DNA from: Pleurodeles waltl
Taxonomy: Eukaryota > Chordata > Amphibia > Caudata > Salamandridae
DNA: 64,000 bases
Assembly: GCF_031143425.1 (NCBI RefSeq)
Contig: NC_090442.1
Coordinates: 424,159,776 to 424,223,775 of the forward strand
Reading direction: 5' to 3'
Below the pieces are notes generated by a model. It was not told where the DNA came from. It worked only from the letters and a program-made list of their open reading frames with translations, and did no database searches. The translations under genes and the position numbers were made by a program. Shown piece by piece: positions 56,340 through 64,000 of this stretch (position 1 is its first letter; each line of letters begins with the position of its first letter).

Positions 56340-58590
56340 AAAACAAAATTACTTACCTACTGTACTGTAATAGGTTATTGCGGTCGGTTTTCCATGGCAC
56401 AATGCCTGTTGACAGCACCCATATTGTGCAAGACAAGTCACAGAGCATAATTATAATGGCTGTTTAAAAAGTGAAAGTGACAACTAGCTTTTCAGCTTTT
56501 GTGATACACTATTTCCTGAAAATGAATAGTCATTTTCAGAGATGATATGTTTATGGTAGCATGCTTATTTTTGAACTGCTAGAGTTCATGAAACAAAAGA
56601 AGGACTATCTCTGTATATTACAACACTTCGAGCCTACTACCATTTTTTGAAAGCTCGTACATTCAACTGCCTACAATGTTCTTGAAATAAATTACTCAAA
56701 ACACATTTAGTTTTTTAAAGTTGTGCACTACAGATTCGTATTAATTTTTAGATCTCTACAAGCATAGTTTCTTTCAAATGAAGTGAAATAGTATGTGTCA
56801 GCACTAACCTGGTACTTATGAACCAACAAAGGAATGCATTCTTCCATTTTGCACGACCTTCACCAATGACCAAATACAACAAGAATACAAGAGACAGTAG
56901 TAGAAACTGGGAAAGGAGGATGGGTTAGGGGATAAGACAGAGCTCCAGACACCACCATTCTGACTTATCACTTCTGCTGGGAACCAATGCCTGCAAGCTG
57001 GAGTGGGTATCTAAAGGTTGCAGCCCTGCATCTACTTGTTACAGTGAAAAGGCTACAACATAACTTTATTTATATGCAGCAAAATCTCTACATTCCAATA
57101 TGAAACTTGATATTCCTGAAAGTGAAACATAACAAGAGCTGAGTACCTTTTAATATTCATTAATTTATCTCTCTTTTTTGTAAGATAAGTACCTCAACCT
57201 CCATAATTTTGAGCTCTCTGACAAAAGATAAGCTTAGTTTCTACTTGACTCTTGTGCTACTGAAAAAGTAAACCATTATAAAATTCTTCAATCTTAACTA
57301 ATATTGAGTAGTGTCTAGTGTACATCTGTATTAATGTATGTGTTAGACATAGTAAAATTTGGTGCCTCCTTAAAAAACAGTGATTCTGCCCAAACTAAAA
57401 TGTTAGTAAACCCACCACTAATGGTGGAGCTATTTGAGGGTAAGGCTGCTGTGTGTTTAGGTTTTGCAATTGTAGTTTAGCAATGTAAGACTTTGAAGGA
57501 TGGGAAAATCCCACTTGGGCAATATTTTGTTGCTATTGTGCGTATGTGGTCACAACATTATGCTCATTTTGAGTATGAAGCTCACTATGAGGATGATGGT
57601 TAGCAAAATAGTTGGGCCAGACATGTTCATTTCCATAGGAATGCATGCCCACTTGGGCTCAATTGTTTGCAGGTAGCTACACTCAAATCATGACATACTC
57701 AACAGCATTCCCATTTGTTTTTCTATAGAAAATTGAAAAATGATAACACAAACCCTACTCTGGAGTTTGTGTTGTACACACGCACACATATCTTACCGAT
57801 TGGCAGTTTCCACTGGGTAGGTGTAGTTAGGACCACATTTCCATAGGACAAATATTTTGTGGTTGGCATAATTTGATGAGTCTTCATAAAACTTTACAAA
57901 AAAAAAAGTCTCATCCACCTCAGCTCCACCCTGGAAATTTTGGAGGGATCCATCATGCAGTGGTGGAGAAAAATGCGGAAGTCTGAAAATGCATTTTTCC
58001 CATTCATTTTCCTACAGAAAAATTGAACAGTGATAACATAAACACTGTTGAACAAAATTACACCAAATTTGGCAGAAAACTATATTGTGATCCACAAAGC
58101 ACACTTTTTTTGATTTGGTGTAAAACCATTCAGGAGTTTTCGAAAAATTAAGGTTAAAAAACACTGTATATTTCTTATTGCAGAGAATCTACGGCACTAA
58201 CAGATCTTGAAATAAGATCTAATTGGCTGCCACTACATCAGCAAAATATAGAAGCAGTCCATTTTAGGGCACAGGGACTTATTAGTCCCGTCCCAAAAAA
58301 AAGTAAAAATAAAAACACATAGATGGCAGAGTAAGGACAACCTCCACCCTTAGACCTGGGAGATTGAGACCAATAACATAATTTTTTTAAATATTAATGC
58401 CAGGTACGCATGGAGGATCCATGGAAACAACAAAAAAGGATGGTTTTCTGCCTCTTTTATCCCTCCCAGCTAGAGTTGGCGAGTTCCCGAGGAGGGGGTG
58501 CATTTTTTAGTTTTTGGGGAGAAGGGCATGTGGCACTCCTCCCTGAGCCTTCCTGAGGATCTGGCACTCCTATTTCTTGGAGCTGGAATT
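56340..58590. other. AT-rich DNA with no recognisable gene; diverged internal similarity
   Basis: No significant coding frame. Segments near 57,715-57,770 and 58,003-58,050 share a diverged motif of the form TTTTYCTAYAGAAAA-TTGAA-ARTGATAACA-AAAC. This suggests a decayed duplication or two copies of an unrecognised repeat about 285 bp apart. Confidence 0.45.
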
Positions 58591-58940
58591 TCATAATGGT
58601 GAGTGGGGAGCACATCCCCCTCCCCAAACCCCGAGCTGATATTTTTTAAATGGGGAGGGAAAGCATGGCTCCCCTGCCCAGATGATGCCCTGGGGACCCC
58701 ATCCCCTGGGTCAAACATAAATATTAATGAGAGGGAACCATGCAGCTCCTCCCCAGCCGATGATTGTCCCAGGGACTCCGTCCCTTGGGGCCAAAATGTT
58801 GCAGTGTCCTGGGGATCCTATCCCTTGGGACACTGTACTTCCCTGCCTGAGAGAGTGAAGGCATACTCTGCCCACACTTTCCTGGGCAGGAAACTTTGCT
58901 CCTGCCTAGGTGCAAGCAGTGAAAAATGCCAGCACGGGCC
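58590..58940. repeat. GC-richer degenerate repeat with CCCTGGGGACCCCATCCC-type units
   Basis: Three related blocks occur near 58,683, 58,760 and 58,808: GCCCTGGGGACCCCATCCCC, GTCCCAGGGACTCCGTCCCT and GTCCTGGGGATCCTATCCCT, spaced roughly 50-80 bp. Open frames here (58,603-59,028) reflect composition. The repeat family is not recognised. Confidence 0.5.
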
Positions 58941-59981
58941 ATGGTGCATGGTTCTCCCCCTCATTTCTCCAACAAGAATGCCATTGTGGGAGCTCCAGGT
59001 GGGCACTGTGGCACCCACTTCAGTTTAAAAAAATTAAACTCCCGCTGTAGAGCTTATCATATCATGGGCACCCTGGGTGGGCACCAAGGCACCTACTTCG
59101 CTCAAACAAAACAGCTGGTTCCTGCTGTGGAAGTGGCTGGGGAGCCAGCAGAGGCCTTGAGGCTCCATGCAGCCCTAAAGTTAAATGAAAAAATAGGCGT
59201 TGATGCCCTTGGGGTTGTGGAGCAGGCAAAAAATATTTAAAAACAGAAAAATGAGACGTTGCTGCTGCACATTTTTTATTCACTGCTCCAGAGAAGGAAA
59301 ACACAATAATGCCCTGTAAGGGCTTTTCAGTTATTTTCATATCCTGGTGGTGCCCATAGAAGGGGCAGGGGAACCACCAAGCATTTTCTAATGTTGTGGG
59401 GGCTGCAGAGAGTGCAGCAACACCCTAACACAACATTTAAAAAAATTAGTAAGTCTCCTCAGTCATAGGATATTAAATCCATGACGCTAGAAGGGCTTAC
59501 CATGTTTTTTAAAGAAAGCACTCCTGGAACTCTCTGCTTTTCAGCTGGAGTGCAGGTGTTTCTTGTGGTTATTTTTATGGCTACATTTGTGGACCAAAAA
59601 TGTTAAAAGAAAGACTCAAAGACCTGTTGATTTTTCTTAATCAACCATTATTACTTTTAATGACAATCAATTTTAATAAACACTGCATCTTGTGAATTAA
59701 TTAAATATACATTTATTTAATTATAGTTATTGGTGATTTTTGACAGAGATAATTGGTCTGCTTTATATATGTTCATAGGCTGACCCCTTGATAACACCAG
59801 TAGGCCCACTTTTTGATATTCTGGTGCTGTGAACCTTTGACAAAGTCAGTAAGACTGACTTACTTAAAATAACACCCTTTCTATTGTAACATCACATAGC
59901 CAGCCTACTGTCGTAGTTTGGACTCTTGCTCTGAGCAAGACTGCTGGTCTCAGGATGACAGTACTTTCGTTTGTAGGTGAC
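58941..59981. other. Intergenic DNA with no recognisable gene
   Basis: Moderate composition turning AT-rich after 59,440. Two related blocks of the form GGTGGGCAC-GYGGCACC-ACTTC occur near 58,999 and 59,074, probably continuing the preceding repeat. Nothing else can be supported. Confidence 0.45.
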
Positions 59982-59984
59982 TAA

Positions 59985-60575
59985 GGGGGTGATTCTGATA
60001 TTGGCGGGCGGCGGAAGCCGCCCGCCAAGCGGGAACCGCCAGAAGACCGTACCGCGGTCGAAAGACCGTACCGCGGTCGAAAGACCGCGGCGGTCATTCT
60101 GGGTTTCCCACTGGGCTGGCGGGCGACCGCCAAAAGGCCGCCCGCCAGCCCAGTGGGAAACAGCCTTCCCACGAGGACGCCAGCTCAGAATTGAGCCGGC
60201 GGAGTGGGAAGGTGCGACGGGTGCAGTGGCAGACACTGAAATACTTTGTGGGGCCCTCTTACGGGGGCCCCTGCAGTGCCCATGCCATTGGCCCCCCGGC
60301 ACCCCCTACCGCCATCCTGTTCCTGGCGGGAGACCCGCCAGGAACAGGATGGCGGTAGGGGGTGTCAGAATCCCCATGGCGGCGGAGCGCGCTCCGCAGC
60401 CATGGAGGATTCTCAAGGGCAGCGGAAAGTCGGCGGTACACCACCGACTTTCCGTTTCTGGCCGCGGCTGAACCGCCGCGGTCAGAATGCCCAGCGGTGC
60501 ACCGCCAGCCTGTTGGCGGTGCTACCGCCGACCTCCGCCATGGCGGTAATTACCGCCAGGGTCAGAATGACCCCC
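59985..60575. mobile_element. 591 bp PIF/Harbinger-like MITE with long perfect hairpins
   Basis: Inverted ends GGGGGTGATTCTGAT at 59,985 and the complement of GGGGGTCATTCTGAC at the right end (60,561-60,575) are flanked by TAA at 59,982-59,984 and 60,576-60,578. The three-base TAA duplication is typical of PIF/Harbinger transposition. The GC-rich interior encodes nothing. It contains a 30 bp-arm hairpin at 60,301-60,363 with a 3-base loop, a 21 bp-arm hairpin at 60,104-60,160 and others. The element depends on a transposase from elsewhere. Confidence 0.82.
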
Positions 60576-60810
60576 TAAGTCTCTTCCTACAACTATTTGT
60601 AACTGTTGTCCAAACCTTACCGGCTTACTAGCAGTACCTCACCAAAAACACAATAGTAAAAGGTGATTTGTAGCAGTCGCTTACGCATGGACTCAAAATA
60701 CAATATCTCAGGGTTGTCGTGGTTAAACGGAAATGACCCTTTTCTCACAGATTTATTATGTCTCATACAAACAAAGGCAATAACACAGATGCAGTAAAGT
60801 TATAATAGTT

Positions 60811-60816
60811 TTTATT
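60811..60816 (-). terminator. Poly(A) signal in the foamy-like LTR
   Basis: The plus-strand TTTATT reads AATAAA in element direction (GTTGAATAAAAAC), about 140 bp before the LTR end. Confidence 0.5.
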
Positions 60817-61233
60817 CAACATAACTGCAATTTGTGATAAGTTGCATGAACTGCAATGATTAGGATAATGAATATACCAAGCAACAGTATTGTAAAGAGG
60901 AGAGTCATTGTTATAAAGACCCCCACCATTGTGCAATATATGAAAGAAATATATGTATATGTAAAAGATGGAATAAGCCCTAATACCCTAAGGAGAGTAG
61001 GTCTAACCTCCTACCTAAAAAGGAAGAGCTGGGTTTGTTAAACCTAATCTGCCAAAACCGTGTCCATGAGAGGAGCCCCCCAACCCTCGTTACCTTGGAA
61101 TGAGGTCTCTATCTCAGACTCCGCAGGGACACGAAGACTGGATCAGTGTCAAGATGACTGCAGCATCGGTATCAGCGATGGTGGAGATGCCCTCTGGTCG
61201 GAATCCCTCTGATTATCTGTCTAAAAGTGTGTT

Positions 61234-61243
61234 GTATTTATAC
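61234..61243 (-). promoter_or_regulatory. TATA box of the foamy-like LTR
   Basis: GTATAAATAC in element direction, about 370 bp after the LTR start. It would set the cap site near 61,205. Confidence 0.5.
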
Positions 61244-61613
61244 AGATCTAAAGGTCCCTTGACATAAGTGTTATTCATAACAATAGATAACAGGCATGCT
61301 TGGGACGGCAATTAATATCAACAATCCCTCGAAAGTATAGAGAGGGAAAATCCCTAAGTGTGAATGCCTACTGTATGTTTGTCTTTCGTGTTTGATCTTG
61401 ACGCCTTGGCGCAGTGACACTGATAATAGAACCCATAACAAGTGGCCTAACTATAAACAAGGCCGCCATTTTAAAGGAAATAAATAATTAAATGGACTAA
61501 GCCAGAGCAAGCTAAGTAGGTTAAAAGTCACTGGGTGACGGGGGCACAAGTTTACAAGCCTACGGCTAAGCTAACTCCTGTTAACCCGTTAAAACAAACT
61601 AGGATTCACTACA

Positions 61614-61620
61614 CCCTCCC
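61614..61620 (-). other. Candidate polypurine tract
   Basis: GGGAGGG in element direction (after AATT) directly precedes the TGTAG LTR start at 61,613. It is short but correctly placed. Confidence 0.5.
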
Positions 61621-61845
61621 AATTGCCGTAACAGGTATGATGAAGGTAAAGAAAACCCAATCGCTATAAAGCTGCTACTGAACTAAAAAGCCAAAAAACT
61701 TAACAAAAAAATAAATGCTGTGTTATAAAATTCGTGTCTAAAAAACATTTCAGAGACTTTAATATCAACCATGACAAGTATAGCAAACTTTTAGTATAAT
61801 TGCTTCTTTTATTAGAATCGGGAATTGGCAAGCAAATTTATCAAA
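61621..61845. other. Short region between accessory ORF and LTR
   Basis: About 225 bp, A-rich on the plus strand, with no coding frame of note. A second regulatory ORF (like bel2 of foamy viruses) is not apparent here. Confidence 0.4.
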
Positions 61846-62334
61846 TTATGTGCTATATGCAGGATCTTGAAGAATGTCATCGAAGTCACCATTCAAGGAT
61901 CTCAAAAATGAATCAACATCGTCTGAAGTGAAATCGAGAGCTGGACGGACAAACGGATCCACAGAGCAGAAGTGAGCCATAGTCATTGGTGTATCGACAC
62001 TCGCTGCAGTGTCCTCATCCATGTTAGATCGAATAACAGAAGGCTCATAGGTGGCCTCGCGGAGCAACCTCAGTCTCAAGGGGCATGACCGTGTATGAAC
62101 CCTCATCGGGGACATCAGCAGTTCGTGGTCCACAGGAGATGTCGGTGCAACAGCAAGACAGACCATAGGCAGATGTTCAAAGAGACACCATATGCAGTGG
62201 AACACCGGTTGTACGCACCACAGTAGAGGCCGGAATGACAATGGCCAGTCAAATTCCAGTTCCACCAGCAAAGGCGTACAGAAGATCCGAACCATGCGTT
62301 CACGGCACAGCGGCGTTGACGGGAGCGGCTCCAT
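61846..62334 (-). CDS. Small accessory ORF overlapping the end of env, acidic C-terminus: candidate Tas/Bel1-like transactivator
   Basis: The first ATG is at 62,334 in a good context (G at -3, G at +4) and gives 162 residues. The frame is open 30 bases further to a GTG. It overlaps the last 35 bases of the envelope ORF in another frame. Residues about 1-95 are hydrophobic and rich in Cys, Trp and Phe. A basic patch (MRVHTRSCPLRLRLLR) follows in the middle. The last ~50 residues are acidic with spaced hydrophobics, ending DDVDSFLRSLNGDFDDILQD, which looks like a transcription activation domain. Foamy viruses place tas/bel1, a DNA-binding transactivator with a C-terminal acidic domain, at exactly this position. 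Foamy Tas is longer (about 200-300 residues) and I see no residue-level match, so the function is inferred from position and composition. Confidence 0.55.
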   Translation of the reverse strand: MEPLPSTPLCRERMVRIFCTPLLVELEFDWPLSFRPLLWCVQPVFHCIWCLFEHLPMVCLAVAPTSPVDHELLMSPMRVHTRSCPLRLRLLREATYEPSVIRSNMDEDTAASVDTPMTMAHFCSVDPFVRPALDFTSDDVDSFLRSLNGDFDDILQDPAYST

Positions 62335-64000
62335 TGCTCTGTGTCGCTGGAAAAAAACAACCACCGCGAATCAGAAAAAATAGCAGTAGTAGTTCGCCAA
62401 TTAAAGCCAAAATAATTGGAAAGCCACCAAACACACTGGAAAAAAGTGAACGGATGGCTGATGGGATGACTCCGAAGACAGTCTGGAAGATGGACACGAA
62501 ACCAGACCCGACAGCCTTAAAGAAATGAACAATCCCAGTTGTGCTTGAAGCATTGAATATTCTGGACACCAACTCTCCAAAGTGTTTGGGGAAATCGGTA
62601 TTTAAAAGGGATTGTATCTCGGCTGATGATCTCGCAACCTGGAGAGCATACGTCTCTTTTGCGGATGTCAAGGCAACCTGTTTTTGAAACAATAGCGCCT
62701 TCAGTCTACTCAACTTCTCATAGTTCACATTAATAGTATCAATGTGGGGCCATATTTCAGATACTTGTATCTCTCGTGTGGGGGGAAACAAAACATGGCC
62801 ACAACACGTAACGACCTTCGTGACTGAGATTGCGTAGGCAATTCCAGGTCGCAAGCCGCAACAGCTGTCATCGCTCAGAAGAACATAACTCCCATTAGAA
62901 AGAACATGAAACACTGAACGAATCAAGGGGACGGGAGTACCCTTCAGAAAACAGGCCAAATTCGCGATCCCCGCATTGCAAAGACCGTGAAGAGACACCT
63001 GTTTGCATATCATGGAATGACGAACAGTAGTCTCACATTCACTTCCGCTAAGAAAGACCTCTTGTTCGCCGTTCAGACATCGATACTCAAAGGGCAACTC
63101 CCACTCTTCCTTAATAAAGCTATCTCCTAGCCGTTCATATCGTCCCACTGCAAGATGTTTCAGGCAGCTTGAGAAACGAAACGTTGAAAACGGTAAATTA
63201 ATAATGCTGTGTAAGAGCCAGATAGTTGAAGGACTCTCTGCCACCGTGAAGAGAAACTTATCTAATTTTTCTACTTGAAGCAAGGTGAAACGAGCCTCTC
63301 TTTTAGCCATTGTCACTTGTTCCCTGGAAAAATTAAAAGCAGCGAATAGTTCACTCCCATTAAGGTATTTCCATGGAATGTGGCCACTTTTCATCGTCTG
63401 TAATGCCCAACTCAGCTGCATGATGGAACGCAGCTGTGTTTGCCCATGATATAACCGAGACATATCAGTGATATCAATAGCTGATGACACTATATTCGAC
63501 AGGGAATAAATCCTGTTGGATAGCGTGTTCATGCCATTGTCGACAACAGCCAATGTGTTTTCCAAATTCTCTTTATCAAGTTGCCGTAAACGTGCAGCAG
63601 CCTCAATTTGAGAAAGTTTCCAAATTTCATTATACATGGCATATAAAAACCGTTTCGAGCGTTGCTTTCTAGGACCTAATAGGAAATCTTGTAGGTCTAT
63701 ACTGTCAGAAAGAGTATTCAGGTGTTGTTTCACCGCTGTTAAGGTATTCGTTTGTAACCATTGTTGGCACAGCTTGCCCACACTGTAAGTTGTAATTATA
63801 CCAGCATGCTGACCCGACAAAAAGCGAGGGTCTGGTCTATGAATGGAAAAAACCCCTGAAGAGTTCAAAAAACGCCTTTGACACTCATCAGTATCGGTGG
63901 GCCATACCAACCATCCCCCGGGACTGGAAAGTGAAGAATTATAGTCACCAGCCTTAACCAATGCATCCAGCCTTTCCTCAGAAACATTTAGAAAGTGTTG
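62300..64000 (-). CDS. Envelope-like glycoprotein, C-terminal ~567 residues (partial, continues past the window edge)
   Basis: The frame is open from the right edge to a stop at 62,300 with no internal stop. In visible order: an ectodomain end with NxS/T sites, a furin-type cleavage site RKQRSKR (cleavage near 63,650), and a helical stretch rich in A, L, R and N (FLYAMYNEIWKLSQIEAAAR onward) that fits a fusion and coiled-coil region. A cysteine-bearing central part follows (VVTCCGHVLFPPTREIQV), then a second long helix. A membrane segment lies near the C-terminus (FPIILALIGELLLLFFLI), with a tail of about 22 residues. The part after cleavage, about 449 residues, is long for a retroviral transmembrane subunit but close to foamy viruses. 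The CX6CC motif of gamma-type Env is not visible. The protein would mediate entry by membrane fusion. Endogenous copies may be silent. Confidence 0.68.
   Translation of the reverse strand, partial: QHFLNVSEERLDALVKAGDYNSSLSSPGGWLVWPTDTDECQRRFLNSSGVFSIHRPDPRFLSGQHAGIITTYSVGKLCQQWLQTNTLTAVKQHLNTLSDSIDLQDFLLGPRKQRSKRFLYAMYNEIWKLSQIEAAARLRQLDKENLENTLAVVDNGMNTLSNRIYSLSNIVSSAIDITDMSRLYHGQTQLRSIMQLSWALQTMKSGHIPWKYLNGSELFAAFNFSREQVTMAKREARFTLLQVEKLDKFLFTVAESPSTIWLLHSIINLPFSTFRFSSCLKHLAVGRYERLGDSFIKEEWELPFEYRCLNGEQEVFLSGSECETTVRHSMICKQVSLHGLCNAGIANLACFLKGTPVPLIRSVFHVLSNGSYVLLSDDSCCGLRPGIAYAISVTKVVTCCGHVLFPPTREIQVSEIWPHIDTINVNYEKLSRLKALLFQKQVALTSAKETYALQVARSSAEIQSLLNTDFPKHFGELVSRIFNASSTTGIVHFFKAVGSGFVSIFQTVFGVIPSAIRSLFSSVFGGFPIILALIGELLLLFFLIRGGCFFPATQSNGAAPVNAAVP
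62598..62610 (-). promoter_or_regulatory. TATA-like sequence in env, candidate internal promoter
   Basis: CCCTTTTAAATAC in element direction lies about 265 bp upstream of the accessory ORF start. Foamy viruses use an internal promoter inside env to start tas expression. A TATA-like string alone is weak evidence. Confidence 0.3.

Larger units (their letters stand above)
60669..61613 (-). repeat. Candidate 3' LTR (945 bp) of the foamy-like element
   Basis: In element direction it begins TGTAGTGAATCC, right after the purine tract, and ends in ...CTACA at 60,669 (plus strand TGTAGCAG), forming TGTAG/CTACA inverted ends. A TATA box (GTATAAATAC, 61,243-61,234) and an AATAAA (60,816-60,811) are in the right order. 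U3 would be about 400 bp, R about 400 bp and U5 about 120 bp. The partner LTR is not in the window, so the ends were set from the inverted repeat and purine tract. Confidence 0.6.
60669..64000 (-). mobile_element. 3' part of a foamy-virus-like endogenous retrovirus, running off the right edge
   Basis: In element direction (leftward) the order is: an envelope-like ORF open to the window edge, a small overlapping ORF with an acidic C-terminus, a purine tract (GGGAGGG, complement of 61,614-61,620) and an LTR from 61,613 to 60,669. The env, small regulatory ORF, LTR order matches foamy viruses. The envelope length and its basic cleavage site agree with that. The visible ORFs are unbroken, so the copy may be fairly young. 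Gag, pol and the 5' LTR are outside the window, so the assignment rests on layout and needs comparison. Confidence 0.62.

Noticed and set aside
58603..59028. 141-codon frame
   Set aside because: Falls in a degenerate GC-rich repeat; proline-rich by composition.
59977..60471. 164-codon frame
   Set aside because: Lies entirely in a palindromic MITE, with antisense frames equally open.

Overview
The window looks like intergenic DNA from a very large vertebrate genome, most probably a salamander or newt. I see no host gene. Almost everything recognisable is a satellite array or a transposable element: L1 and L2-like LINEs, a Ty3/gypsy element of the Gmr1 type, two endogenous retrovirus-like elements, palindrome-rich MITE-like elements and a Tc1/mariner relic. 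The salamander call is an inference from this mix and from the general look of the repeats. It is not proven by any gene here.

Layout. Positions 1 to about 34,010 are one uninterrupted array of about 89 tandem copies of a ~382 bp monomer with nested higher-order periods (14, 11, 8, 5 and 3 monomers). The array runs into about 1.07 kb of non-tandem DNA that ends at 35,078 in a TTAA-bounded transposon-like terminus. The satellite therefore seems to be the interior of a giant TTAA-type element whose left end lies outside the window. Positions 35,380 to 35,930 hold a decayed non-LTR reverse transcriptase C-terminus. An L1-like LINE (about 36-40.9 kb) is broken by a minus-strand L2-like fragment (37,351-38,459, 8 bp target duplication). 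Its 3' part is cut at 40,925 by a Gmr1-type element: 5' LTR, degenerate gag, protease, then integrase, truncated near 53,190. That LTR was in turn split by a young LTR element (40,954-46,322) with two 1,510 bp LTRs and a 5 bp target duplication. A 686 bp hairpin-rich MITE-like element (49,258-49,943) sits between the primer-binding site and gag of the Gmr1 element.

Positions 53.2-60 kb are AT-rich DNA with few recognisable features: a Tc1-like transposase relic at 55.5-56.3 kb on the minus strand, a degenerate GC-rich repeat near 58.6-58.9 kb and a 591 bp PIF/Harbinger-like MITE flanked by TAA. From 60,669 to the right edge is the 3' part of a minus-strand retrovirus-like element. In its own direction it reads: an envelope-like ORF running off the window edge, a small overlapping ORF with an acidic C-terminus, a purine tract, and a 945 bp 3' LTR. 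This order recalls foamy viruses (env followed by the tas/bel1 transactivator).

Most promising for novelty: (1) the foamy-like element with its acidic accessory ORF; (2) the young LTR element, which has no reverse transcriptase or integrase and carries two ORFs of its own, the second with a degenerate dUTPase-like domain; (3) the 34 kb satellite embedded in a TTAA transposon.
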